Of a DNA stretch of 64,000 bases, positions 49,823-58,587 are shown piece by piece. The DNA comes from Clostridia bacterium (GTDB lineage Bacteria; Bacillota; Clostridia; Christensenellales; Borkfalkiaceae). Under the pieces are notes generated by a model, which made no database searches, was not told the DNA's origin, and worked only from the letters and a program-made list of their open reading frames with translations. Position 1 is the stretch's first letter. Every line of letters starts with the position of its first letter. The stretch spans positions 1-64,000 of the forward strand of contig JAFVPE010000030.1 of the NCBI GenBank assembly GCA_017505465.1, read 5' to 3'. The position numbers were made by a program, and so were the translations under genes.

Positions 49823-50362
49823 TTATGCGAAGATAGGGATGGAAGCGAGATAGATAACGTCCGTTCTGTCCGCGGCGTCCGCTTCCGCAAGAACGAATGC
49901 CTTTTTGTGAATGATACCGCCTGCTTTCGTGACGATTTCTTCCAAGCCTGCAAGCGAAGCGCCCGTAGAAACTACGTCGTCTACAATGCCGACTTTTTTG
50001 CCTTTGATAAGGTCAACGTCGTGCTTGGAAAGATAGAGCTTTTGCTCTTTCCCCGTTGTGATAGACGATTGAATGGTAATTTCAATGCCGTCTTGCATAT
50101 ACAGCTTTTTGGATTTACGCGCAACTGCATAGTATCTTTGCCCAAGCTCGCGTGCGGTGCAATGGGTGAGCTGTAAGCCCTTGGATTCCGCCGTGATTAA
50201 CACTTCGCAATCGGTCAATTCTTTTGCGAGCTGCTTTGCGCAATGTTCGGTCAATTCGCTATCGCCGTGTAAGTTAAAAAATGCGATGGAAATGCCGCTA
50301 GGCAACTGCATAACGGGCAAGTCCGCTTTGAAACCTTTGATGTCAACAGTATGATATTTCAT
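49823..50362 (-). CDS. adenine-phosphoribosyltransferase-like protein
   Basis: The 179-residue type I phosphoribosyltransferase has the PRPP loop V-G-I-V-D-D-V-V-S-T-G-A-S near residue 125, and an E-S-K-G-L-Q-L-T region resembling the Apt substrate loop. It could salvage adenine (AMP from adenine and PRPP) or act on another base. The AAAGGAG-type site lies just before the start. It is transcribed alone. Confidence 0.75.
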   Translation of the reverse strand: MKYHTVDIKGFKADLPVMQLPSGISIAFFNLHGDSELTEHCAKQLAKELTDCEVLITAESKGLQLTHCTARELGQRYYAVARKSKKLYMQDGIEITIQSSITTGKEQKLYLSKHDVDLIKGKKVGIVDDVVSTGASLAGLEEIVTKAGGIIHKKAFVLAEADAADRTDVIYLASIPIFA

Positions 50363-50549
50363 AAGGACGCTCCTTTTATTTACGTTAGTACTTTCATTAT
50401 AGCACCTTTTTGTGAAAAAGTAAATGGTTTCCGAAGAAATTGTTGTTTTTTCATAAACATTATAATAAAAGCGTGGTGAGGGTTGACTTTTTTTGCTTTT
50501 CGGGGTATACTATAGAAGGATAAAATACAAGAACCGCGAGGTAAATATT

Positions 50550-51173
50550 TTGAACGAGATTACGGCAATCACGCCGCAGGTAAAGGACAAGACAAGATGT
50601 AATATTTACGTGGACGGGCGGTTTTGCTGTGGCTTGACGCTAGAAGCGACGGTCAAAAACCGTTTGAAGGTGGGGCAGATCGTTCCGCCCGAGCGATTGT
50701 CGGAAATCCAACTTGAAAGCGAGAAAAACACGGCGTTTGATAAAGCGCTCACCCATCTTTCCGCAACGAGGAAAACGGAAAAGCAGGTGCGTGAGTTTTT
50801 AGGCGGCAAGGGGTATTTGCCTGCCGTTGTCGATTATGCGATTGAAAAACTGCGCTCTTATAACTTTTTGAACGACGGGGAGTACGCCGAAGCTTACGTG
50901 GAAAACGCTGCAAAACGCAAGGGCGGTCGGCTCATTCGTATGGAATTGCGTGGGAAGGGGATTTCGGATAGCGAGATTGATGCGGCGATAGATAATTTGG
51001 ACGGCGAAACGCAGCTCCAAACGGCAACGGAAATTTTGCAAAAGTATATGCGTGGCAAGACGGCGGATAAAGCGAATTTGCAAAAGGCGTATCGATACCT
51101 TATGAGCAAGGGGTTCGACTACGATACGGCGAAGTCGGCGCTCACGGCATTTGGTGAAATAGACGAAGATTAA
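50550..51173 (+). CDS. recX: RecX family regulatory protein
   Basis: The roughly 207-residue protein probably starts at a TTG with GAGGT 9 nt upstream; no good ATG exists. It has an N-terminal extension with a beta-hairpin (I-Y-V-D-G-R-F) followed by RecX helix repeats (L-S-A-T-R-K-T-E-K-Q-V-R-E-F-L, Y-N-F-L-N-D-G-E-Y-A, L-R-G-K-G-I). RecX proteins inhibit or modulate RecA filaments. Confidence 0.85.
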   Translation: MNEITAITPQVKDKTRCNIYVDGRFCCGLTLEATVKNRLKVGQIVPPERLSEIQLESEKNTAFDKALTHLSATRKTEKQVREFLGGKGYLPAVVDYAIEKLRSYNFLNDGEYAEAYVENAAKRKGGRLIRMELRGKGISDSEIDAAIDNLDGETQLQTATEILQKYMRGKTADKANLQKAYRYLMSKGFDYDTAKSALTAFGEIDED

Positions 51174-51189
51174 TTTTTACAAAACGAAT

Positions 51190-51208
51190 GGGGCAGGTAT
51201 GCGATGAA
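51190..51208 (+). repeat. GGGGCAGGTAYG motif at the birA start
   Basis: GGGGCAGGTATGCGATGAA: the second ATG is the birA start codon, as at glpK. Confidence 0.55.
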
Positions 51209-51896
51209 CGGCGTAGAACGTGTGCATTTTGAGGAAATAGAATCGACGAATACCTATATAAAAACACGGCGGAACGAAGGGAAAGATCTTATCGTAACGG
51301 CAACGGCGCAAACGGGCGGGCGTGGCACGAAGGGACGCTCTTTTTCGGCGGAAAAAGGGGGCGTGTACCTTTCAAAGCTGTCGCATTATACCGATTTTCC
51401 TGCTTCGCAGGCTTTCAAAATTATGATTGGCGGTGCGGTGGCAGTGTGTAAGACGTTGGAGCATTACGGCTTGCGCCCCGTTATTAAGTGGCCGAACGAT
51501 ATTCACGTCAACGGGAAAAAGATTTGCGGTATTTTGATTGAGAACGTCTTTTCGGGAAAAAATATTTCTTCTTCCGTGGTAGGAATCGGGGTAAACGTTT
51601 GCAATCTGTTGCCCGATTCGCTTGATGCAATCGCCACTTCGATGCTTATAGAAACGGGAAAAACGTTCGACGTGGAAGAAGTCACAAGGTATTTAATTGC
51701 CATGTTTGACGTCGAATGGACGATAAATGATTACCACGCTTATATCGGCTATATGGGGCGTGAAGTTACCCTTATTTTAGGGGAAGAAAGCAAGGCGGCA
51801 ACGTTGCGTTCGGTGGACGGCGAAGGGGGACTTTGGGCGGAAATCGACGGCAAATTACAAAGGTTAACGGCGGCGGAAGTATCCGTGCGACTTTGA
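51204..51896 (+). CDS. birA: biotin--[acetyl-CoA-carboxylase] ligase (short, no HTH)
   Basis: The 230-residue protein begins directly with the ligase domain: E-S-T-N-T-Y, G-G-R-G-T-K-G-R-S near residue 34 (biotinyl-AMP loop), K-W-P-N-D-I near residue 95 and K-K-I-C-G-I-L-I-E. The N-terminal DNA-binding domain of bifunctional BirA is absent, so this form only biotinylates carboxylases or decarboxylases. It ends 8 bp before nnr. Confidence 0.92.
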   Translation: MNGVERVHFEEIESTNTYIKTRRNEGKDLIVTATAQTGGRGTKGRSFSAEKGGVYLSKLSHYTDFPASQAFKIMIGGAVAVCKTLEHYGLRPVIKWPNDIHVNGKKICGILIENVFSGKNISSSVVGIGVNVCNLLPDSLDAIATSMLIETGKTFDVEEVTRYLIAMFDVEWTINDYHAYIGYMGREVTLILGEESKAATLRSVDGEGGLWAEIDGKLQRLTAAEVSVRL

Positions 51897-51904
51897 GAAA
51901 AATT

Positions 51905-53407
51905 ATGAGAATTTTAACGAATCAACAAATGCGAATGGCGGATGAATACACGATTAACGTGCTTGGCGTGCCTTCCCTTGAGCTTATGGAACGGGCGGGC
52001 AGAGCATTGGCAAAGGAAGCGGAAACACTTGCTCCAAACGGTAGAGTGCTTTGCGTTTGCGGCGGTGGAAATAACGGCGGCGACGGTTTTGTGTGCGCAA
52101 GAATTTTGAAGACGGACGGTTGGGAAGTCGACGTTGTATTTTTTGCGGAGCGTATTTCCAAGGATTGCCTTGTAAATAAGGAAAAATGGACGGAAATAGG
52201 AGGCGCAATATTGTCCGAAACGCCTAAAAAGGGGTATGCTCTCGTTGTGGATTGCTTGGTCGGTACGGGCTTGAAGGGGGCTTTAATTGGGAAAAACGCC
52301 GAAGCGGTGGAAGGGATGAACGCCTTGAAAAAGCAGGGTGCAAAGGTGCTTTCCGCGGATATTCCTTCGGGGCTTTGCGGGGACAACGGACTTGCCTACG
52401 GCACTTGCGTTTGCGCAGACGTAACCCTTTGCATCGGGGAGATCAAGGCGGGGACGGCGCTTGCGGACGGCTTGGACTGCGCAGGGGAAGTAAAATGCGT
52501 GGATATCGGCATTTGCTTGACGGAAGAAAGCTATGCCGAAAGGTTGACAAAAGAAAAAGCGGCTTTGTTATTGCCTACAAGAAAGCGCAATTCGCACAAG
52601 GGGACGTACGGCAAAGCGGCAATCGTCGCAGGGAGCGTGGAATACACGGGGGCGGCGTACCTTTCGGCGGCGGCTTGTTTGCGTTCGGGCGCAGGGTACA
52701 CGACGTTGTTCGTGCCTTCGGGGATTTTGCCTTGTTACCTTTTGAAAGCACCTGAAATACTGCTTAAAAGCACAAATGAAGGGGGCAGGTACGAGTTTAA
52801 TGAGGAAAATATGCGTTCTTTGCTCGGCTATAACGCAGTTGCATATGGTATGGGCATGGGGATTTCCGAAGAGGTGGCAAAGGGGGCGGAGTTTCTCTTG
52901 CGGCATTACGAAGGAAAACTCATTTTGGATGCGGACGGCTTGAACAGTCTTGCGGCGTTCCGCGCGGCGGAGCTTGCCGACTTATTTGAAAACAAAAAAT
53001 GCGACGTGATATGCACGCCGCACGGCAAGGAATTTTCCCGTCTGTCGGGAATGGATATGCAAGAAATTGTTGAAAACGGCTTGTTCGCAGCGACGGGATT
53101 TGCAAAAACGCACTCGGTCAACCTGCTGTTGAAAAACGCTGCAACAATCATAACTGACGGGGAGCGTATTTGCGTGAATACGGCAGGCTCGTCGGGGCAG
53201 GCAAAGGGGGGTAGCGGCGACGTTTTAGCGGGCGTTCTCGCAGGGCTTTGCGCAATGGGTATGACGGCGTTCGACGGCGGTTGTTTGGCGGCGTATCTTT
53301 GCGGAAAATCGGCGGAAATTGCGGCGGCTCGCATAGGGGAATACTCTCTCACAGCGACGGATATTATCGGTTGCTTAGGCGAAGCGTTTTTGAGCTTGAA
53401 GGTTTAA
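51905..53407 (+). CDS. nnr: bifunctional NAD(P)H-hydrate epimerase/ADP-dependent dehydratase
   Basis: The 500-residue protein repairs damaged NAD(P)H. The N-terminal YjeF epimerase (about 1-210) has L-M-E-R-A-G-R-A and C-G-G-G-N-N-G-G-D-G-F. The C-terminal ribokinase-like dehydratase (about 215-500) has K-G-T-Y-G-K-A, D-A-D-G-L-N and G-S-G-D-V-L-A-G. It overlaps the convergent gene by 4 bp at its end. Confidence 0.93.
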   Translation: MRILTNQQMRMADEYTINVLGVPSLELMERAGRALAKEAETLAPNGRVLCVCGGGNNGGDGFVCARILKTDGWEVDVVFFAERISKDCLVNKEKWTEIGGAILSETPKKGYALVVDCLVGTGLKGALIGKNAEAVEGMNALKKQGAKVLSADIPSGLCGDNGLAYGTCVCADVTLCIGEIKAGTALADGLDCAGEVKCVDIGICLTEESYAERLTKEKAALLLPTRKRNSHKGTYGKAAIVAGSVEYTGAAYLSAAACLRSGAGYTTLFVPSGILPCYLLKAPEILLKSTNEGGRYEFNEENMRSLLGYNAVAYGMGMGISEEVAKGAEFLLRHYEGKLILDADGLNSLAAFRAAELADLFENKKCDVICTPHGKEFSRLSGMDMQEIVENGLFAATGFAKTHSVNLLLKNAATIITDGERICVNTAGSSGQAKGGSGDVLAGVLAGLCAMGMTAFDGGCLAAYLCGKSAEIAAARIGEYSLTATDIIGCLGEAFLSLKV

Positions 53408-54183
53408 ATTTTTTTGGTTTCATAGCCGAAAATGCGGGTGAATACGGCAATAAGCAAAAGCAAACTGCCCATAATTAGATAATAATACGAGAAGGGCGTT
53501 AGCCACGAAAGCAAGAGAATAAGCGTGCCGCTTGTGAGAAATCTTCGTGAGTTGGATTTGGCAAACCAAAGCTTGAATTTTCGTCCTGCTTTTTTGTTGA
53601 CGGTTTCTTCGCCGAGGAATTTTTCGGGAAGCGCATCCGCCTTTTTTAAAGCGAGGAAAAGCTCGTTGCCCGTTCGTAAATCGATATGAAGTCTTTCACA
53701 AAGCGCTTTTGCGTCTTCGTGGATTTGTGAACAGAGCAAAATTTTCTGTTTTTTGCCCGTTTTGAGCCGTGAGAAAGCGGCGATCTCGTCCGCATTGACG
53801 GGCGTGAACGAGAAATGCAAGAAATAGAATTCCGTTTCCGTATAAAGACGAAGCCGAGCAAATCGTTTGACCTTCGTAGCCGTTTCGTTTTTGCTGTCTT
53901 GCAGGAATTTGCGGAAAAACTCCGTATTCGCTTCGTCGCTTGAAAGGGCGAGATGTGTGAGCAGCTTTTGTTTTTTGAGCTCGTCCGATTTTTTGAGAAA
54001 GGCGTTTTTACGCCGAATGCTCAAAATTGCGCCGACGGCAAGGGTGGTAAGCGTTCCGCAAAGGCAAGCGAGCGCTACGGCAAACCATAAGGTTACGTCA
54101 AGATAACGAAATAAGCAAAGGCTAAAAATCGCCACGACGAAAAAGGTGAAAATAAGATCGGAAATGAATGCAAATTTTTTCAT
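53404..54183 (-). CDS. membrane protein, unrecognised
   Basis: The 259-residue protein has two N-terminal transmembrane segments (about residues 5-55), a soluble central domain of about 140 residues with many basic residues, and two C-terminal transmembrane segments (about 210-250). It forms a hairpin-soluble-hairpin layout. No family recognised. It is convergent with and overlaps nnr by 4 bp, and no clear ribosome site is seen. Confidence 0.65.
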   Translation of the reverse strand: MKKFAFISDLIFTFFVVAIFSLCLFRYLDVTLWFAVALACLCGTLTTLAVGAILSIRRKNAFLKKSDELKKQKLLTHLALSSDEANTEFFRKFLQDSKNETATKVKRFARLRLYTETEFYFLHFSFTPVNADEIAAFSRLKTGKKQKILLCSQIHEDAKALCERLHIDLRTGNELFLALKKADALPEKFLGEETVNKKAGRKFKLWFAKSNSRRFLTSGTLILLLSWLTPFSYYYLIMGSLLLLIAVFTRIFGYETKKI

Positions 54184-54279
54184 ACCAAGATTTTTGCCCG
54201 ATTTTCATGCGATTAAACTTGAAAAAGCGAAAAATATATAGTATAATGTAGAAAACGCGAGGAATTTTTGGGAGTAGTT

Positions 54280-55416
54280 ATGCGCATAGCGGTTTTTGGG
54301 GGATCGTTCGATCCCGTGCATACCGAACATATCCGTCTAACGAAGGCGGCGATTGAAAAGCTTGGCTTGGACAAGCTTTTCGTTATGCCTGCGCACGCAC
54401 CGCCGCATAAGCCGGGCAAAATCCTTTCTTCGGATATAGACCGTTTAGAAACCTGCCGTTTGGCATTTGCGCACGAGCCCAAAGTGGAAGTGTGCGATTA
54501 CGAGATTTCGCAAGGGGGAACAAGTTATACCTATCTCACTTGCAGGCATTTTCGAACGCTTTATCCCGAAGCGGAAATCTATTGGATTGTCGGAACGGAT
54601 ATGCTGCGCAATTTTCCTACGTGGAAAGGGCCCCAAGACATTTTGGAAAACGTTTCGCTTGCCGTTTGCGGACGGAATGAGGACGACGGATGGTGGGTGG
54701 AAGAGCAAGAGAATTTTTACGCTCGTTTTGGGAAGTGTTTTGTGCGTTTTGATTATAACGGGGCGGACGTTTCTTCCACAAAAATTAGAGTTTTGGCAGG
54801 GGCAGGTATGAATTTAACACCGTTTGTACCCGAAAACGTAGCCAAGTATATCCAAGAAAAGGGACTGTACGAAATTAAGAATGCGGATAGGGCGTTGGCG
54901 CTTGAAAAGCCTGAACGCAGGGCGCATAGCTTGCGTGTAGCGGAGCTTGCGGCGGCAAGGGCGGTATCCTTAAAAATGTCCGAGAGAAAGGCGATTGAAG
55001 CCGCGCTTTTCCACGATTGTGCAAAAAATTTGCCTGCGGATTCGTCTTACCTAGAAGGGTTTATAATGCCGACGGAGTGGGGGGACGTTCCACGGGAAGT
55101 GGCGCACCAATTTGCAGGCGCATTCGTGGCGGAAAAGCATTTCGGCGTGACGGATGCGGACGTTTTGAACGCCATTCGTTATCACACGAGCGCAAGGCCG
55201 AATATGAGCGAACTCGAAAAGCTCATTTTCCTTGCGGATATGTTAGAGCCTGCGCGTAGCTACGAAGAAGTGAACGAGCTTCGGGCGCTGTTTTGGAAGG
55301 GGGAAAGCTTGGACGAATGCTTGGTGCAAGCCTTGTTCGATACGTTACAGTTTTTGAAAAGAAAGGGCAGCTCGCTTTACGGACTCACGGAAGCGGCATA
55401 CGAATATTATAAATAA
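54280..55416 (+). CDS. nadD: NadD - YqeK fusion (NaMN adenylyltransferase and HD hydrolase)
   Basis: The single 378-residue ORF: residues 1-195 are nicotinate-nucleotide adenylyltransferase (G-G-S-F-D-P-V-H-T-E-H; the usual H-x-G-H is H-T-E-H). Residues 205-378 are a YqeK-type HD hydrolase (H-S-L-R-V-A-E, F-H-D-C-A-K, Y-H-T-S, L-A-D-M-L-E-P) that splits Ap4A. The two are separate neighbours in most Bacillota. The start is at the ATG with GGAG 5 nt upstream. RsfS follows, as in the usual gene order. Confidence 0.92.
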   Translation: MRIAVFGGSFDPVHTEHIRLTKAAIEKLGLDKLFVMPAHAPPHKPGKILSSDIDRLETCRLAFAHEPKVEVCDYEISQGGTSYTYLTCRHFRTLYPEAEIYWIVGTDMLRNFPTWKGPQDILENVSLAVCGRNEDDGWWVEEQENFYARFGKCFVRFDYNGADVSSTKIRVLAGAGMNLTPFVPENVAKYIQEKGLYEIKNADRALALEKPERRAHSLRVAELAAARAVSLKMSERKAIEAALFHDCAKNLPADSSYLEGFIMPTEWGDVPREVAHQFAGAFVAEKHFGVTDADVLNAIRYHTSARPNMSELEKLIFLADMLEPARSYEEVNELRALFWKGESLDECLVQALFDTLQFLKRKGSSLYGLTEAAYEYYK

Positions 55417-55427
55417 GGAGTAAGAAT

Positions 55428-55823
55428 ATGAGTGAAATTACGAGTAAGACTTTGGCAATAGAAGTGTGTAAGGCGCTTGCGGACAAACGCGGTAAGGATA
55501 TTATTGCGTTATACGTGCGCGAAAAGACGGATCTTTGCGATTATTTTATTATCGCAAGCGGTAGCAATGCGCCGCAAATTCGTGCGATGGGCGAAAGAGT
55601 GGAAGAGCTTGTCGAGAAGAATCTTGGCGTTGTTCCCACACGCACGGAAGGGGTGCGCGACGGGCGTTGGGCAGTCGTGGACTACGGCGACGTTATCGTG
55701 CATATTTTTAATGATGAAACAAGACTTTTCTATCACCTTGAACGTCTTTGGACGGACGGTGGAAACTTGGAGCGCTTTGACGAAGCTTCGGGCGAACTGA
55801 AATCGGCAACGAACGAACAATAA
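55428..55823 (+). CDS. rsfS: ribosome silencing factor
   Basis: The 131-residue protein has D-Y-F-I-I-A-S-G-S-N near residue 40, E-G-V-R-D-G-R-W-A-V-V-D-Y-G-D-V-I-V-H-I-F and a final R-L-W-T-D-G. It binds uL14 to block subunit joining in starved cells. It follows the nadD-yqeK fusion by 11 bp. Confidence 0.95.
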   Translation: MSEITSKTLAIEVCKALADKRGKDIIALYVREKTDLCDYFIIASGSNAPQIRAMGERVEELVEKNLGVVPTRTEGVRDGRWAVVDYGDVIVHIFNDETRLFYHLERLWTDGGNLERFDEASGELKSATNEQ

Positions 55824-55848
55824 AAGCCCGTTTTTTATAAAACGGGCA
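55820..55848 (-). terminator. terminator with T-run on the minus strand
   Basis: GCCCGTTTT pairs with AAAACGGGC. The T-tract lies on the minus-strand side, so it mainly serves the small membrane-protein gene that converges on rsfS. Confidence 0.65.
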
Positions 55849-55867
55849 GGGCAGGTATGCGTTGAAA
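55849..55867 (+). repeat. GGGGCAGGTAYG motif, intergenic copy
   Basis: GGGCAGGTATGCGTTGAAA sits between two convergent genes, so it cannot be a start-codon context. Confidence 0.5.
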
Positions 55868-55891
55868 GCGAAAAATTGAGATAGAAATATC

Positions 55892-56167
55892 TCATTTGAA
55901 ATGGATTTCTTTCGGCTCGCCGTATTTCGCTTTGGCGCGGCGTTGCTTTTTCTCAACGATATAATAGATAGGCTCCTGCGGGGTTGGGGGCTGTATATCC
56001 GCTTTGGGCTCTTCCTTGGGCTTAGGCGGTTTTTTCTTTTTTGCTTGTGCAATTCTTACGATGTGTACGCCGATAAAGCAAAGAGCGAAAAGAAAGACGA
56101 GCCATAATGCGCCGCCGATAAGGTGCGCGGAAAGCAGACAATTTGTAAAAGTAGTTGTGTAATTCAT
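55892..56167 (-). CDS. small single-pass membrane protein, unrecognised
   Basis: The 91-residue protein has one hydrophobic helix (about residues 11-36) followed by a basic, proline-rich stretch (KKKKPPKPKEEPK) and a charged C-terminus. No family recognised. The ATG at 56167 gives a conventional length; a longer frame upstream lacks support. It is divergent from the pseudo-aldolase gene. Confidence 0.6.
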   Translation of the reverse strand: MNYTTTFTNCLLSAHLIGGALWLVFLFALCFIGVHIVRIAQAKKKKPPKPKEEPKADIQPPTPQEPIYYIVEKKQRRAKAKYGEPKEIHFK

Positions 56168-56248
56168 ATCGTCAATATACTGCTTTTGCGCTGTCACAAA
56201 TTGGATGAAATTGGAATAAATCCGCCTTGTTTGTCGCATACTTGACGT

Positions 56249-57388
56249 ATGGAACAACGCATACAACAAAAACAGGAACTCACCAAGGACGAAAATACGC
56301 AAGGCAAGGTGTCGATTTCGAGAAGCGAAGCGATGGAATACCGCGAATACAAGCGGCAACGAAAACGTGCGGAAATTTTGTCTGCGATTGCGAATTCCGA
56401 AGGGATATTGACGGGAATGGGCGATGCGAAACGGGTGAGCGAAAAGGCGGTGCGCCTTCGCCAAGCGGCGGTACGCATGACGGCGGAACGTTTAGAACAG
56501 GCAGGGGAATTTTTCTTCCAACATTCCGTCAAGGTAGATTGTATTGTCGGGGGGAGCGGCGAGACGGTGGCAAAGGTCAAGGCGTACGAAGCAAAGATAG
56601 CCAACAAGCTCCGCGCCCGTGAAATCACCTTGATGCTATCGCCGTTTTTTGTAAAGACCTGCCGTTTTGGGGAACTTCGTAAAGAGATGAAACGAGTGCG
56701 CCGAGCGGCGAAAAAGACTCCCTTAAAGGTGTCCGTGGATAAGGAATATCCATTAGAAACGTTGAAGGGAGTGGCGAAGCTTTGCGGCGAAGTCGGCGCG
56801 CAGTATTTTTGCGTTCCCTATTTTAATGGTTGCGAGCTGCTTCGCTATAATTTAACGGGCGGTTGCAAATTGCAGGTTTCGGGGGTGGAAACGCTCGATT
56901 GCTATAAAAAGCTCGTCAATGCAGGTGTGGGGAGAATCGTAACCGACTACGCTTGGGAAATCTATGCGGAGTGGTTGAAGGAAGTAGAGAAAATCAATTT
57001 CCCTGAATTGATGTCGGAGCCGCAACAAGCGAAAGGGGAGTTGGTAAAGCACGAGCAAGGGAAAAACGAGCCGACGATAGGGAAGGATGCAAAGGTTAAC
57101 GCCGTAAAGACGGCGCTTGAAAAAGATGGCGAGCAACCGAAAAAACAACCGTTGCCGCCACCCACTGCGCCTGCACCGACGCCGACACCTACGCCCGATC
57201 CTATGCCAAAAAAGCAGGAAGAACCCAACCAAACGCCGAGAATACCGAACACAGAGCCTGAAAGGGAAACGGATATGCCCGTTTTGCCTACGCCGCTGCC
57301 GAGCGGTACGCCCCCGTCCATTGAGGTGAAAAACGCTGAAACGAATTACCGATGTGTTTTGGTGGGCAAGGAATTGAAATTTTTCTAA
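56249..57388 (+). CDS. DeoC-like pseudo-aldolase with proline-rich tail
   Basis: The 379-residue protein: residues about 35-260 follow the deoxyribose-phosphate aldolase (DeoC) barrel pattern (strand I-V-G-G-S-G-E-T, then A-R-E-I-T-L-M-L-S, P-L-K-V-S-V, V-G-A-Q-Y-F-C-V-P, and V-S-G-V-E-T-L-D). The expected catalytic residues (Asp of the EIDMV-type strand, Schiff-base Lys and second Lys) are replaced. The last 110 residues are Pro/Thr-rich and disordered. It is probably not an active aldolase. Function unknown. Confidence 0.6.
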   Translation: MEQRIQQKQELTKDENTQGKVSISRSEAMEYREYKRQRKRAEILSAIANSEGILTGMGDAKRVSEKAVRLRQAAVRMTAERLEQAGEFFFQHSVKVDCIVGGSGETVAKVKAYEAKIANKLRAREITLMLSPFFVKTCRFGELRKEMKRVRRAAKKTPLKVSVDKEYPLETLKGVAKLCGEVGAQYFCVPYFNGCELLRYNLTGGCKLQVSGVETLDCYKKLVNAGVGRIVTDYAWEIYAEWLKEVEKINFPELMSEPQQAKGELVKHEQGKNEPTIGKDAKVNAVKTALEKDGEQPKKQPLPPPTAPAPTPTPTPDPMPKKQEEPNQTPRIPNTEPERETDMPVLPTPLPSGTPPSIEVKNAETNYRCVLVGKELKFF

Positions 57389-57394
57389 ACGCAG

Positions 57395-57424
57395 CTACCG
57401 CGCCTTGTGATTAAGGCGCGGTAG
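57395..57424 (+). terminator. probable terminator of the pseudo-aldolase gene
   Basis: CTACCGCGCCTT pairs with AAGGCGCGGTAG. The T-tract after it is short, so termination may be partial. Confidence 0.55.
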
Positions 57425-57447
57425 TTTGCGTTAATTTATTATTTGAA

Positions 57448-57468
57448 GGGGGCAGGTATGCGATGAAA
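57448..57468 (+). repeat. GGGGCAGGTAYG motif, intergenic copy
   Basis: It starts GGGGGCAGGTATGCGATG and extends 3 bases. It precedes no supported ORF start; the in-frame reading stops after a few codons. It lies 50 bp before cwlD. Confidence 0.5.
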
Positions 57469-57516
57469 TGGACATTTTATAAGAATATTCCATAAAAATC
57501 GGGCATAAAATAGAGT

Positions 57517-58224
57517 ATGAAAAAATCCTTTTTTGCATTTTCCATGGCAGTTTTGGTTGGGTTTATTGCGGCGGTTACTCTTTGCGTGCAGGCTTTGAAT
57601 ACGCCGCAAACAGTGGGGGCGTTCGGGGAAGAGAATATGCGCATTGTCGTCGATGCGGGACACGGCGGCGCGGACGGCGGTGTGAGCGGAAAAACTACGG
57701 GGGTGAAGGAAAGCGACTTGAATTTGGCGATTGCCTATCGGGTAAGCGACGTGCTCACGGATATGGGTTTTGAAATCACGATGACGAGAAAGACGGAAGC
57801 AGGCTTGTACGGAACGGCGACCAAGGGTTTCAAAAAACGGGATATGCAACGCAGAAAGGAAATTATTGAAAGCGTCGATCCTATGCTTGTTTTGTCGATA
57901 CACCAAAACCGTTACCCTGCTCGGAGTGTGCGCGGTGGGCAGGTGTTTTATGCAAGGGAAAGCGAGAGAGGGAAAGCGCTTGCGCTTTCGGTGCAAGCGG
58001 AACTCAACGAGCTTTACGGCAAGGAAAAGGTAAAGGAACGAAAGGCGACGGTGGGGGATTATTTCATATTGAATTGCGCCGATTGTCCGTCGGTAATTGT
58101 GGAGTGCGGTTTTTTGTCCAATCCGCTTGACGAGAAGCTGCTCACTACGGAAATTTGGCAAAAAAAGCTTGCCGAAAGCATCGCTACGGGAGTTGTAAAC
58201 TACCTTTCCGGGGCGGTGGCATAG
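57517..58224 (+). CDS. cwlD: N-acetylmuramoyl-L-alanine amidase, CwlD-type
   Basis: The 235-residue protein has an N-terminal signal anchor (residues 4-24) and an Amidase_3 domain with V-D-A-G-H-G-G-A-D (zinc His), a later S-I-H-Q-N zinc His, and V-I-V-E-C-G-F-L-S-N (catalytic Glu). CwlD acts with PdaA to make muramic lactam in the spore cortex, so the organism may form spores. A vegetative role is also possible. Confidence 0.88.
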   Translation: MKKSFFAFSMAVLVGFIAAVTLCVQALNTPQTVGAFGEENMRIVVDAGHGGADGGVSGKTTGVKESDLNLAIAYRVSDVLTDMGFEITMTRKTEAGLYGTATKGFKKRDMQRRKEIIESVDPMLVLSIHQNRYPARSVRGGQVFYARESERGKALALSVQAELNELYGKEKVKERKATVGDYFILNCADCPSVIVECGFLSNPLDEKLLTTEIWQKKLAESIATGVVNYLSGAVA

Positions 58225-58275
58225 CTTTGCTATGCAAAATGCGTAAAATCGCTTGAAATTTTTTATCGGTTGTGG

Positions 58276-58555
58276 TATACTATAGAGAAATAATACGAAC
58301 CAAGATTTTGAACGACAAATTTTGCCGTCTACTTCGTTGAAATCCTCGGTAAACCGTCAAGGTTGCCCTGCGGTTTCGCCTTGTAGCCGTCTAAAATTCG
58401 TTCGTTAGAAAATTGCTTCGCACCCAAAAGCCGTAATTTTTTGATGATTTTTGGCGAGGAGGAAGCAATTATACTTGGCGTATTATAATGACGACGAGCC
58501 GTAAAGCGCAAAAAAGACGGCTTTTTGGCTGGTTCGTATTATTTTCTATAGTATA
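58276..58555. repeat. 280-bp foldback element (family C, copy 2)
   Basis: Inverted ends at 58276-58302 and 58530-58555 match apart from one extra base; the inner part reads ATACGAACCA / TGGTTCGTAT. The three internal hairpins correspond to those of copy 1. The right end runs into TATAAT, which may be the promoter box of mrnC. It fills the gap between cwlD and mrnC; no ORF is supported. Confidence 0.8.
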
Positions 58556-58587
58556 ATGTATGATAGGAAATTGCGAGGAGGCATAAC

